Shown here piece after piece: positions 25,893 to 34,321 of a DNA stretch of 64,000 nucleotides. The DNA is from Roseovarius sp. (GTDB lineage Bacteria > Pseudomonadota > Alphaproteobacteria > Rhodobacterales > Rhodobacteraceae). Each line of letters opens with the position of its first letter. The stretch's first letter is position 1. The position numbers and the translations under genes were made by a program. Where the stretch lies: contig NZ_JALUXE010000024.1 of assembly GCF_027019125.1 (NCBI RefSeq), positions 98,590-162,589 on the forward strand. Direction: 5' to 3'. Below the pieces are notes generated by a model. The model worked only from the letters and a program-made list of their open reading frames with translations, was not told the origin of the DNA and did not search any database.

Positions 25893-26201
25893 TCAGGCGG
25901 CATCTTCGGTGTTTCCATCGAAATTGAAGATACAGACTCCTTCGAATCCCGTAGATCGAAAGAGAAAGGTCTTCTTCATAGTCTGGATGAAGCCCCCGTG
26001 TTTCTTTTCGAAGTTCTTGAGATCCGCGATGGTCGGGAAGAACAGGTTTACAGAAATGTCACCCTCCTTGCCGATCATCACCGTCAAACCGGAGATCCGA
26101 CATTCCGGAATCGCATTCCCCAGAATCTCCGTGATGAAAGGGGCCGCGATCTGTGCCGCATCGAGGCTTGGAAACTTGAGATGATACGTTTTCGATAACA
26201 T
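25893..26201 (-). CDS. 102-residue protein of unknown function between fleT and the che operon
   Basis: An alpha/beta protein (MLSKTYHLKFPSLDAAQIA, ECRISGLTVMIGKEGDISVN, LFFPTIADLKNFEKKH), ending in the acidic EDAA. It has no signal peptide or membrane segment. The ATG at 26201 follows GGTAGG; the track start at 26276 adds 25 residues of poor composition. It lies just upstream of the che promoter on the same strand and divergent from fleT, an exclusively flagellar setting. Its GC content is visibly lower than that of its neighbours. I recognise no family. Confidence 0.6.
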   Translation of the reverse strand: MLSKTYHLKFPSLDAAQIAAPFITEILGNAIPECRISGLTVMIGKEGDISVNLFFPTIADLKNFEKKHGGFIQTMKKTFLFRSTGFEGVCIFNFDGNTEDAA

Positions 26202-26566
26202 TTGTTGCCTACCAGTTGAGCTCTTCTGACTCCCCAAACGGACCCTTCCCCAAAAATGTGAGCGCTCAGGCGACATATCCTCCGAGTATCTTTAGATGGA
26301 GGCGGCTCGCTTTTGGCGCGAACCCGCACTGAAAGTGCTGGCCTGCACAAAGGACAGCATCCGCACTCCTGCCGACTGACGAAGCCTCGACACACGACAG
26401 TCGACACCCGCCCTTTTCGTCGGAGTTGCGACGTTTTTCTGGCGCAACCGGCCGGGTTGCCCCGCGAAATCACGCTTTCGGGCCAATCCGGGGCAAAAAT
26501 GCCCGCAAAACCCGTCTGGCACGATCCCTGCTTACACATTTCATATCGCAATCAACGAGGTTTCCC
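26202..26566 (+). promoter_or_regulatory. Divergent control region between the 102-residue gene and fleT
   Basis: A 365-base gene-free stretch. It holds the fleT sigma54 promoter (separate entry) and an inverted repeat GCAACC/GGTTGC at 26444-26460, 57 bases ahead of that promoter and therefore a possible activator site. A TGAGCGCTCA palindrome lies at 26259-26268. ORFs called here are not convincing. Confidence 0.5.
26517..26531 (+). promoter_or_regulatory. Sigma54 promoter of fleT-fliEFGHIJ
   Basis: TGGCACGATCCCTGC: a perfect -24 box, five-base spacer and a -12 box with one mismatch (CTGC) keeping the key GC. A start near 26542 leaves about 25 bases before the fleT ATG. In R. sphaeroides this promoter depends on FleQ alone. 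Confidence 0.82.
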
Positions 26567-27703
26567 ATGGCCGACATCTGCATCACCGCCGCGAATTTCC
26601 CTCAGGCACAGGCCCTCAAGGCGCTGCTCGACGGGCGCCGTCTGAATGTCCGCATCGGCTATCAGCCCACCTGTCACACGCTTGTTCAGGGCGCACCCGT
26701 GACCGACCAGCGCGCGCTGGTGGAACTGGCCCGCAAGCTGGGGGCGAAACGCATCGTGGTGGTCGAAGGTCAGGCCGCAGAATTTGCCCTGCGCGAGGAT
26801 CTGGGCGGGCGCATGCTGACCGTATCGCTGCCCGATAGCGGCCTGCCCGCCCTGCGCGATGCCGCTCTGATGGCCCTGGCCGATCTCTTGGCTGCGCCCT
26901 TTGGCACCATGGTTGCCGCAGATCCGAACTCGGGTGCCCTCATTGATATGGCCCGCCGCGTCGCCCGCTTTGACGTCAGCGTCTTTATCAACGGCCCCAC
27001 CGGCAGCGGCAAGGAAGTGCTGTCGCGCCTGATCCACGCGGCTTCGCCCCGCGCCGACAAACCCTTTGTTGCGATCAACTGCGCCGCTATCCCCGAGAAC
27101 ATGCTCGAAGCGCTGCTCTTCGGACATGAAAAAGGGGCCTTCACCGGCGCCAACACCGCCAACAAGGGCTATCTGCGCGCCGCTGACGGTGGCACGCTGC
27201 TGCTTGATGAGATTTCCGAAATGCCGATGGCGCTTCAGGCCAAACTCCTCCGTGTCATTCAGGAAAAGGTCGTGACCCCGTTGGGCAGCCAGGCCGAAAC
27301 CCCGGTTGATGTGCGCATCCTCGCCACTTCCAACCGCGACATGGAGAGCGAAATCGCACGCGGCACCTTCCGCGAAGACCTCTATTACCGCCTCAACGTG
27401 TTCCCGCTGGAAACGCTGGCCTTGTCAGCGCGTCCGCAGGATGTTCCGGTGCTGGCCCAAGCGATGCTGCGCCGCCACACGCCCGAAGGACTGCCGACGC
27501 CGCTTTTGTCGCCCGAGGCTTGCGACATCCTTACCGGCCATTCCTGGCCCGGCAATGTGCGCGAGCTGGAAAACGTCATGCAGCGCGCGCTGGTTCTGGC
27601 CGATGGCATGGTGATTGCACCTGAACATATCATGCTTGTTGCCCGCCCCACCTCTCTGTCCGCCGCGCGCCCCGCCGCAGTATTCACCTCTCTCGCCGCC
27701 TGA
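26567..27703 (+). CDS. fleT: Sigma54 activator without DNA-binding domain, FleT
   Basis: A 378-residue AAA+ activator. An N-terminal domain of about 110 residues (MADICITAANFPQAQALKAL) has no receiver or PAS motif. The core is complete: Walker A GPTGSGKE, GAFTGA, GGTLLLDEISE, REDLYYR and WPGNVRELEN. The protein ends some 35 residues later in low-complexity Ala/Ser with no Fis helix-turn-helix. This is the hallmark of R. sphaeroides FleT, which reaches DNA only as a partner of FleQ. The ATG at 26567 follows ACGAGG; the longer track start is unsupported. fliE starts 12 bases downstream. Confidence 0.9.
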   Translation: MADICITAANFPQAQALKALLDGRRLNVRIGYQPTCHTLVQGAPVTDQRALVELARKLGAKRIVVVEGQAAEFALREDLGGRMLTVSLPDSGLPALRDAALMALADLLAAPFGTMVAADPNSGALIDMARRVARFDVSVFINGPTGSGKEVLSRLIHAASPRADKPFVAINCAAIPENMLEALLFGHEKGAFTGANTANKGYLRAADGGTLLLDEISEMPMALQAKLLRVIQEKVVTPLGSQAETPVDVRILATSNRDMESEIARGTFREDLYYRLNVFPLETLALSARPQDVPVLAQAMLRRHTPEGLPTPLLSPEACDILTGHSWPGNVRELENVMQRALVLADGMVIAPEHIMLVARPTSLSAARPAAVFTSLAA

Positions 27704-27715
27704 TCCTGACCTGAC

Positions 27716-28042
27716 ATGAGCCTGACCGGCATCTCCTCTTCTGTCAGCATGATGCACGCCTCGCAGGCGGCAGCACGCCCTGACCCCATCCAGCGCCCGA
27801 CCGCAATGGCCGACGCACAGGGGCCGGGCTTTGCCGAACGGCTGGGCAAGGCAGTTGAGAACGTGAATACCCAACAAGGCAAGGCCGCACAGGCCGCCCG
27901 CGACTTCGAGACCGGGCGCACCGAGAACCTTGCCGCCGTGATGGTCGAGCAACAGGTCGCCTCGCTTGGGTTCCAGATGACGATGCAGGTCCGCAACAAG
28001 GCGCTCACCGCCTATCGCGACATCATGAACATGCCGGTCTGA
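27716..28042 (+). CDS. fliE: Flagellar MS-ring/rod junction protein FliE
   Basis: A 108-residue protein. The conserved C-terminal half (GFAERLGKAVENVNTQQGKA, then VEQQVASLGFQMTMQVRNK and LTAYRDIMNMPV) is that of FliE, an early exported subunit that joins the MS ring to the rod. The first 35 residues are variable, as usual. It is the second gene of the fleT-fliEFGHIJ operon, 12 bases after fleT and 31 before fliF. Confidence 0.93.
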   Translation: MSLTGISSSVSMMHASQAAARPDPIQRPTAMADAQGPGFAERLGKAVENVNTQQGKAAQAARDFETGRTENLAAVMVEQQVASLGFQMTMQVRNKALTAYRDIMNMPV

Positions 28043-28073
28043 GCCTCAGACGAGAACCACGGAAGTAGAGAAC

Positions 28074-29768
28074 ATGGACGGATCGCAAACCACTCTCCCG
28101 GCACAAGCTGGCGCCACGTCGCTCGTACAGCGCGCGCGCCTTGCGCTCTCGGGCATGGATGGGTTCATGGCCCAGCCGGCCCTGCGCCGCGCCCTGCCGG
28201 CGATTGGCGTGCTGCTGGTCGTGACGCTCGGGCTGGCGGCATGGCTGTTGCTGGCCCCTGCCGACCGCGTGACCCTGCATGCAGGTCTGCCCGAGGCCGA
28301 GAAATCCCGTGCTCTCGACGCGCTGACCGCCGCCGGTATGGACGCGCAGCTAGACCCGTCGTCCGGCGCGCTGACCGTGGCTGCAGACCAGTTTCACAGC
28401 GCCCGGATGCTTCTGGCCACTCAGGGCCTGCCCGCAGGGGCAACCGACGGCATGTCGGCAATTGACGAGATGCCCATGGGCACATCGCGCCAGATCGAAT
28501 CCGCCCGCCTGCGCCGGATGCAGGAACTGGACCTTGCCCGCTCCATCCAGGAATTGCGCCCGGTGCGCGCTGCCCGCGTGCATCTGGCCTTGCCGGAACG
28601 CAGCGCCTTTGTCCGCGACAGCCAGCCGCCCCGTGCCTCCGTGTTCCTGGAACTCGCGCCCGGCATGACCCTCGATCAGGCGCAGGTTCGCGCAATCGTC
28701 AGCCTCGTTTCCGCCGCCGTGCCCGATATGCCGCGCGGCAATGTCTCGGTCGTGGACCAGACAGGCACGCTCCTGACCAGCCCCGAAGAAGACCCGGTGC
28801 AGGCCGAGGCCGACCGCCAGATGCAGCATCAGCGCAGACTCGAAGCTGTCTACCGCGATCGGGTGCTGGCACTCCTGACGCCCATCGTGGGCGCAGGCAA
28901 TGCCGCCGTTGAAGTGACGCTGGATATGGATTTCACCCGGTCCGAGATCACCAGCGAGGAATACCTGCCCGACACCGCCCTGCGCAGCGAGCAGAGCAGC
29001 AGCCAACAAACCAGCGGCGCACAGGTCGGCGGCATTCCCGGCGCCGTCTCCAACACGCCCCCCAACGAGGCGCAGATGGCCGACGCCGCCTCAAAAGCGG
29101 CCAAGAGCGGCACCACGAACAGCGCCACCTCCTCGACCCGCAATTACGAGGTTAGCCGCCGGGTGGAAACCCGCCAGCCCCAGACCGCCCAGATCAACCG
29201 CGTGCATGCCGCCGTGCTCTTGCACCGCCTGCCCACGCCCGAAACCCCCGCCGACGGCGATGCCGCGCCTGCCCCCGAGGCCGTGCCGCTCGCGGAAATC
29301 GAGGCATTGACCCGCTCCGCCATCGGCTTTGACGAGGCACGCGGCGACCTTGTCACCGTGGCCAGCGCGCCCTTTGTCGTGGCCCCCTCCCTCATTCCCG
29401 CAGAACGCTGGTATGATGCGGCCTGGCTTCCCACCCTGGGGCGCACACTGGCGCAACTCGCCCTCTTTGGCATCATCGTGCTGGGTGTCGTGCGCCCGAT
29501 CCTCAATCGCCTTCTGCCACCTGTCGGGGCCACCACTGCCACCACCGGCATGACCTTTGGCGACGCCATCGAAGTGCCCCGCGGCGAGAGCCTGTCCGCC
29601 CTGCGCCAGCGCCTCGAGACCGCGGCCCCCAATGCCGATGACCTCAACGGGGCCATCACCTACGAGGAAAAGATCGACCTTCTGCGCCAGATGGCAGGGG
29701 CCGAGACCAACCGTATCGCGGGCGTCTTCAAGTCCATGATCGCCCCCACCGGTGAGGACCGTCCATGA
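28074..29768 (+). CDS. fliF: Flagellar MS-ring protein FliF
   Basis: A 564-residue inner-membrane ring subunit. The N-terminal helix (about 42-63), ring-building motifs (ALDALTAAGM, QIESARLRRMQELDLARSIQ, RAARVHLALPERSAF, ASVFLELAPG) and the long periplasmic loop are present, followed by a second membrane helix near 446-470. The cytoplasmic tail (EKIDLLRQMAGAETNRIAGV) is the FliG-binding segment. It overlaps fliG by four bases. Confidence 0.95.
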   Translation: MDGSQTTLPAQAGATSLVQRARLALSGMDGFMAQPALRRALPAIGVLLVVTLGLAAWLLLAPADRVTLHAGLPEAEKSRALDALTAAGMDAQLDPSSGALTVAADQFHSARMLLATQGLPAGATDGMSAIDEMPMGTSRQIESARLRRMQELDLARSIQELRPVRAARVHLALPERSAFVRDSQPPRASVFLELAPGMTLDQAQVRAIVSLVSAAVPDMPRGNVSVVDQTGTLLTSPEEDPVQAEADRQMQHQRRLEAVYRDRVLALLTPIVGAGNAAVEVTLDMDFTRSEITSEEYLPDTALRSEQSSSQQTSGAQVGGIPGAVSNTPPNEAQMADAASKAAKSGTTNSATSSTRNYEVSRRVETRQPQTAQINRVHAAVLLHRLPTPETPADGDAAPAPEAVPLAEIEALTRSAIGFDEARGDLVTVASAPFVVAPSLIPAERWYDAAWLPTLGRTLAQLALFGIIVLGVVRPILNRLLPPVGATTATTGMTFGDAIEVPRGESLSALRQRLETAAPNADDLNGAITYEEKIDLLRQMAGAETNRIAGVFKSMIAPTGEDRP

Positions 29769-30802
29769 CCCTCGCGTTGCCTGCCCCTGCCGGAGCCAGT
29801 CCCGGCGCTGACCTGACCCCGGTGCAAAAGGCCGCCATCCTGATGATGGTCTTTGGAGAAGAGACCGCCGCGCAGATCCTGCGCGCCCTCTCCCCCTCCG
29901 AGGTTCAGGTGCTCGGCGAGGCCATGTTCACCGTGCAAGGTGTCGATCACGACACGGTCGACGCGGTGCTCAACGAATTTCTGGGACTGGTCAGCAATCA
30001 GACCGGCATCGGCATCGGTGCTGGCAATTATGTCCGCCAGGTGCTCGATCAGGCGCTTGGCGCGCACAAGGCGCAATCGGTGCTCTCGCGCATCGTGCCC
30101 ACCAACAGCGAACGCCCGATTGAAATCCTCGACTGGATGGACCCATCTGCCGTGGCCGAACTGATCCAGGACGAGCATCCGCAGATCATGGCGCTGGTCA
30201 TCGCCTCGCTCGACTATGCCCAGGGGGCCGAGGTGCTCAAACTCCTGCAGCCCGAGGCACAGCCCGAAATCATCCGCCGTATCGCCACGCTCAACACCGT
30301 GCAACCCGAGGCGCTGCGCGACCTCGAAGAGGTGATGCGCGCCAAGTTCAAGGCCAACACCACCCTGCGCGCCTCGCAGATCGGCGGGGTCAAGGCTGCC
30401 GCCCGGATCATGAACTTCACCCGTCAGGATATGGAAGAGCGGATCATGAAGGACATTCGCAAGGATGACAAAACGCTCTCCGAGGATATCCAGGACAATC
30501 TTTTCGTGTTCGATTACCTCATCAAATCCGACGAGCGCGCCCTGCAGACCGTGCTGCGCGAAATCGACACCGAGGTTCTTGTTCTCGCTCTCAAGGGTGC
30601 CAATCCCGCCCTGCGCGACAAGCTCTTGGGCTGTGTTTCGGCCCGCGCCGCCGCCAATATCATGGACGAGATGGAGGCCATGGGCCCGGTGCGTCTGAGC
30701 CAGGTGCAAGAGGCCCAGAAGCAGGTCATCACCGTCGCCCGCCGCCTGTCTGACGAGGGCAAGATAACGCTCGCCGGACGCGGCGGCGAAAAGATGGTCT
30801 GA
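29765..30802 (+). CDS. fliG: Flagellar motor switch protein FliG
   Basis: A 345-residue switch protein with all three armadillo domains: KAAILMMVFGEETAAQILR at the N-terminus, the EHPQ motif (IQDEHPQIMALVIASL) in the middle and the C-terminal torque helix (VLALKGANPALRDKLLG). It converts stator force into rotation and anchors on the FliF tail. ATGA overlap with fliF; four bases from fliH. Confidence 0.96.
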   Translation: MTLALPAPAGASPGADLTPVQKAAILMMVFGEETAAQILRALSPSEVQVLGEAMFTVQGVDHDTVDAVLNEFLGLVSNQTGIGIGAGNYVRQVLDQALGAHKAQSVLSRIVPTNSERPIEILDWMDPSAVAELIQDEHPQIMALVIASLDYAQGAEVLKLLQPEAQPEIIRRIATLNTVQPEALRDLEEVMRAKFKANTTLRASQIGGVKAAARIMNFTRQDMEERIMKDIRKDDKTLSEDIQDNLFVFDYLIKSDERALQTVLREIDTEVLVLALKGANPALRDKLLGCVSARAAANIMDEMEAMGPVRLSQVQEAQKQVITVARRLSDEGKITLAGRGGEKMV

Positions 30803-30806
30803 GACC

Positions 30807-31595
30807 ATGACCGCGATGCCCGCCCCTGACCTCCCCCCCGAGACCGGCGCACTGACGCCTGAGGATCTGCTGGCCCTCGTGCGCCGCTCATCGCAGCAAT
30901 TCCAGCGCCGCCAGCCCGCAACACCAGAGGCACAGGCAGAAAGCGGCTTTGCCCCGCAGACCGTGGTGCGCCCCCTGCGCACGCAGCCGCCAGAGCCCGA
31001 ACCCGCGCCCGTCGATACAGCGTCCGAACCCACCGCCGCCACCTTTACCCCCGCACCGCCACCGCCCACTTTGGACATCGAGGCAGAGCGCCGCGTCGCC
31101 TGGGCCGAGGGCCACGCCGCCGCGATGCAGGAGATCGAGGCCGCCTGCGCCAAAGCGCGCGCCGAGGCTCTGGAGGAGGCCCGCGCCACCGCGGCACAAG
31201 ACATCGCCGAGGCGCGCGACGCCTTTACCGCCGCCGTCACCCGCCTCACCAGCGCTGAAAACGAGCGTCTCGCGGATCTGACCGCCAAGCTGGAGCTCGC
31301 CGTGCGCCACTTGGCCACCCAGCGCGCCGGGCAGAAGATTGACGAGGCCCCCCGTCCCTTTCTGCGCCGGATCGAAAAGATCACCCATCAGATTGCCGCC
31401 GGGGCCGAAGGGACCGTCGTGCTGATGAACCCGGCGGACCTCATTGCAATCAAACCCCATATCAAGGATTTCAGCCCGCTGGCCAAAGGCCGCCTGTCGC
31501 CCGACACCACGCTGGGGCGCGGCGATATGCGCCTGCGCATGGACGAGATCACCTTTTCCGACGTGATCGCCGAACGCGACGGGGGGCTGGCATGA
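30807..31595 (+). CDS. fliH: Flagellar export protein FliH
   Basis: A 262-residue stator of the export ATPase. The N-terminal 90 residues are Pro/Ala-rich and disordered. A long Ala/Glu coiled coil follows (AEGHAAAMQEIEAACAKARA, EEARATAAQDIAEARDA), then a C-terminal FliI-binding alpha/beta domain with LRMDEITFSDVIAERDGGLA at the end. Position between fliG and fliI and the ATGA overlap with fliI support the call; sequence conservation of this family is low. Confidence 0.85.
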   Translation: MTAMPAPDLPPETGALTPEDLLALVRRSSQQFQRRQPATPEAQAESGFAPQTVVRPLRTQPPEPEPAPVDTASEPTAATFTPAPPPPTLDIEAERRVAWAEGHAAAMQEIEAACAKARAEALEEARATAAQDIAEARDAFTAAVTRLTSAENERLADLTAKLELAVRHLATQRAGQKIDEAPRPFLRRIEKITHQIAAGAEGTVVLMNPADLIAIKPHIKDFSPLAKGRLSPDTTLGRGDMRLRMDEITFSDVIAERDGGLA

Positions 31596-32926
31596 CCGAT
31601 CTGCTCGCGCGTCTGGCCCAAGTCACCGAAACCATGACCGAGGTGCCACCCCCCGGCTATTCGGGTCAGGTGCTGCGCTACGATGGTCTCATCCTCGAAT
31701 GTGCGGGCTTTCCCGCCAGCCCCGGCACCCGCTGCCGGATCGACACCGAGGATGGCAAGGGTGCCACGGGTGAAATCGTGGGCTTTGCCAATGGCCGCAA
31801 TCTGCTCTTTCTCGACCAGCCCGGCGCGCGTATCACCCATGGCTGCATGGTGCATAAGCTGCGCGGCGGGCATAACGCCGCCATGGGCGACGCCCTCTTG
31901 GGCCGCGTGCTCGATGCCGAAGGCGTGCCGCTCGACGGCTTTGGCCCGCCCGATTGCCCCGACACCCGACCGCTCTCGGGGCGCGAACAAAACCCGCTCG
32001 CGCGGCAACCGGTCGATGCCCCCCTTGATGTAGGCGTGCGCGTGATCAACGCGGCCCTCACCGTGGGGCGCGGTCAGCGCGTGGGCATCATCGCAGGCTC
32101 TGGCGTGGGCAAATCCGTTCTGATCGAGATGATGACCCGCTATACCTCTGCCGATGTGATCGTCGTCGGGCTGATCGGCGAACGCGCCCGCGAAGTGGGC
32201 GATTTCGTCTCCAAGGTGATGACCGGCGAGAACCGTGCCAAGACCTGCGTCGTGGCCGTGCCCGCCGACCGCTCGCCGCTCCTGCGCCTGCGCGCGGCGC
32301 ATCGCGCCACCGCGATTGCCGAATATTTCCGCGATCAGGGCAAACAGGTCATGCTGATCATGGACAGCCTTACCCGCGTGGCCCATGCCCGCCGCGAAAT
32401 CGGTCTGGCGCTTGGCGAACAACCCACCGCCAAGGGCTATACGCCGTCGGTCATCTCGATGATCCCCGGGCTGATCGAGCGTGCCGGTCCCGGCCTGCCC
32501 GGTCAGGGCAGCATCACCGCATTCTATACCATTCTGGCCGATGGCGACGACACCACCAATGACCCCGTGGTCGACACCGCCCGCGCCATTCTCGACGGGC
32601 ATTTCGTGCTCTCGCGCAATCAGGCGCAGATGGGCATCTATCCGGCCATCGACCTTACCCAATCGGTGAGCCGTGTGATGAAGGACATCGCCGAGAAACC
32701 CCACCACGCAGCCGCGCTGCGCCTGCGCCGCCTCATTGCCCTTTACATGGAGAACCGTGACATGATGCTGATGGGTGCCTATTCCCCCGGTCAGGACGCT
32801 ACGCTTGACGAGGCCGTTGCCCTCTGGCCCCGGATCGAGAACTTCATCCGGCAGGACATCCACGAACCCGCCAGCCTCGAGGACAGTATCAGCGCCCTTT
32901 GCGCCCTGACAGGGGGTGCCGCATGA
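31592..32926 (+). CDS. fliI: Flagellum-specific export ATPase FliI
   Basis: A 444-residue F1-beta-like ATPase. It shows Walker A GSGVGKSVLIE, VVGLIGERAREV, the DSLTRVAHARREIGLALGE block and PSVISMIPGLIERAG, all diagnostic of flagellar/type III ATPases. It energises unfolding and delivery of axial proteins at the cytoplasmic export gate with FliH and FliJ. ATGA overlaps join it to both fliH and fliJ. Confidence 0.96.
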   Translation: MTDLLARLAQVTETMTEVPPPGYSGQVLRYDGLILECAGFPASPGTRCRIDTEDGKGATGEIVGFANGRNLLFLDQPGARITHGCMVHKLRGGHNAAMGDALLGRVLDAEGVPLDGFGPPDCPDTRPLSGREQNPLARQPVDAPLDVGVRVINAALTVGRGQRVGIIAGSGVGKSVLIEMMTRYTSADVIVVGLIGERAREVGDFVSKVMTGENRAKTCVVAVPADRSPLLRLRAAHRATAIAEYFRDQGKQVMLIMDSLTRVAHARREIGLALGEQPTAKGYTPSVISMIPGLIERAGPGLPGQGSITAFYTILADGDDTTNDPVVDTARAILDGHFVLSRNQAQMGIYPAIDLTQSVSRVMKDIAEKPHHAAALRLRRLIALYMENRDMMLMGAYSPGQDATLDEAVALWPRIENFIRQDIHEPASLEDSISALCALTGGAA

Positions 32927-33339
32927 GCGCGCGTCAGCACCGCCTCCTGACCTTGATGGCGCGGCAGGAAAACCGCGATCTTGGACATCTCTCGATCCAG
33001 CTAGGCCACCTGCGCCAGCAGGAAATGCAGCAGTTCGACATCGCCGACCGTCTGGGCCAGATGCTCGACCAGACCGCTACCCTCTCGACCCAGCCGATGA
33101 CCCCAGGCCAGCTCAGCACCGCGCATTTCATGGGTCGCACCTTGGTGCAACAGCTCGAGGCGACGCGCAGCCAGATTGCCCGCACACGTCAGGAACGCAC
33201 CGCCGTGGAACAGGACCTCTCGCAGCACCAGCGTCGCCAGCAGATCCTGCAAGAGCGCGCCGACCTCTGCCGCCGCGCCCTGCATCTGGCCCGCGCCGAG
33301 GCCGAGGACAACGCCACCCAGCCCCGCCGCACGCGTTAA
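32923..33339 (+). CDS. fliJ: Flagellar export chaperone FliJ
   Basis: A 138-residue antiparallel coiled-coil protein (LLTLMARQENRDLGHLSIQL ... VEQDLSQHQRRQQILQERA). FliJ is poorly conserved in sequence; size, coiled coil and its place after fliI carry the call. It sits in the centre of the FliI ring. The ATG at 32923 overlaps the fliI stop; the track ORF starts eight codons earlier. It is the last gene of the operon, 10 bases from a convergent gene. Confidence 0.8.
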   Translation: MSARQHRLLTLMARQENRDLGHLSIQLGHLRQQEMQQFDIADRLGQMLDQTATLSTQPMTPGQLSTAHFMGRTLVQQLEATRSQIARTRQERTAVEQDLSQHQRRQQILQERADLCRRALHLARAEAEDNATQPRRTR

Positions 33340-33349
33340 ACCTGCGGCC

Positions 33350-34213
33350 TCAGCGCACGCATGCATCGCGCAAGTCGCGCAAATGCTCCGGGATGGCCCG
33401 CGCCGTCACGCCCGCCTCGCGCACCAGCCCGTCGAAATGCAGCGTCATCGCCTGAATCCGCTCGGTGTCGCGAAACACCATGTAATTGCGCCCCAGATAG
33501 AGCACCGACAAGAGCGGCCCAAAGATGGTGATCGGCGCCGAATAGACCCGCCGCGCATCAAAGAGATAGAGCCGCAGACGCGGATAAAGCTGCGTTGTGG
33601 TGGCGATCAGATGATCCAACTGCGCCCGCCTGAGGCCTGCGGACAATCCGCGATAATAGCCCTCGCCCCGCGCGAAACTCTCGATCTCATAGAGCGGCAA
33701 GGCGATCTCGTAATCCGACCGCGCCGCCCGCATCCAGGCCATGCGATCCTCGGACGCCCCGATCGCCTGATCGGTCGAGCGGCCCAGATGTGGCGCATAT
33801 TCCCATTCCAGCATTGCGCGGGTCTTGAGCATATCCGGCAAGGCGGCCGGCACATGGCGGATCTTGTAGCCCGCCGCCTCCTTGTGCCAGGCGAAAATCT
33901 GTTCATCCACCAAGGCGCGCGGCGCCTCGGTCAGCGAGAGTGTGTTGGCCAACATGTCTGCGGCCGTCTCGGGCCGGTCGGTCAACCCCAAGAGCCAGTC
34001 AGCCGACACCCCCAAGGCCGAGGCACATTCCCCCACCACCTGCGCATTGGGCAACCGCGCGGCATCGCCCTTGAGCAGTTGCGACACGGTCGAGCGATCC
34101 ACGCCGATGGTCCGCGCCAGAACGCTCTGATTGCTGCCGCGCAGGCGCATCGCCTCGGCCAGCCGGGTGCGGAACAGGGTTGCGCGCAGACGTTTGTCGA
34201 TATTTTTTATCAT
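33350..34213 (-). CDS. XRE-family transcriptional regulator
   Basis: A 287-residue regulator with an N-terminal Cro/CI helix-turn-helix (RGSNQSVLARTIGVDRSTVSQ, then LGVSADWLLGLTD) and an unrecognised 200-residue C-terminal domain (SDYEIALPLYEIESFARGEG, RLRLYLFDARRVYSAP). It is divergent from the desaturase at 34322 and the two share an AT-rich 108-base region, so it probably controls membrane-lipid modification. There is no ribosome site before its ATG; an inverted repeat begins four bases upstream, consistent with tight autorepression. Confidence 0.82.
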   Translation of the reverse strand: MIKNIDKRLRATLFRTRLAEAMRLRGSNQSVLARTIGVDRSTVSQLLKGDAARLPNAQVVGECASALGVSADWLLGLTDRPETAADMLANTLSLTEAPRALVDEQIFAWHKEAAGYKIRHVPAALPDMLKTRAMLEWEYAPHLGRSTDQAIGASEDRMAWMRAARSDYEIALPLYEIESFARGEGYYRGLSAGLRRAQLDHLIATTTQLYPRLRLYLFDARRVYSAPITIFGPLLSVLYLGRNYMVFRDTERIQAMTLHFDGLVREAGVTARAIPEHLRDLRDACVR

Positions 34214-34216
34214 TTG

Positions 34217-34230
34217 GTGATTTTTATCAC
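34217..34230. promoter_or_regulatory. Operator-like inverted repeat between XRE regulator and desaturase
   Basis: GTGAT-TTTT-ATCAC, with a further overlapping ATCA...TGAT pair at 34210-34221. It adjoins the regulator start codon in an AT-rich tract. Likely target of the XRE protein (inference). Confidence 0.45.
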
Positions 34231-34321
34231 AAATGCGGAGAAATGTTAACCATTTCCGAAATGGCGTCCTCAGGAAATCGAAACGAATGTCGCGCCATAT
34301 TACGTATCAAAAGGACCTTGA

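Noticed and set aside
29660-31384. 574-residue minus-strand ORF across fliF-fliG-fliH
   Set aside because: It crosses three well-supported overlapping genes; an antisense artefact.
31388-32863. 491-residue minus-strand ORF opposite fliI
   Set aside because: Antisense of a highly conserved ATPase; no motifs of its own.
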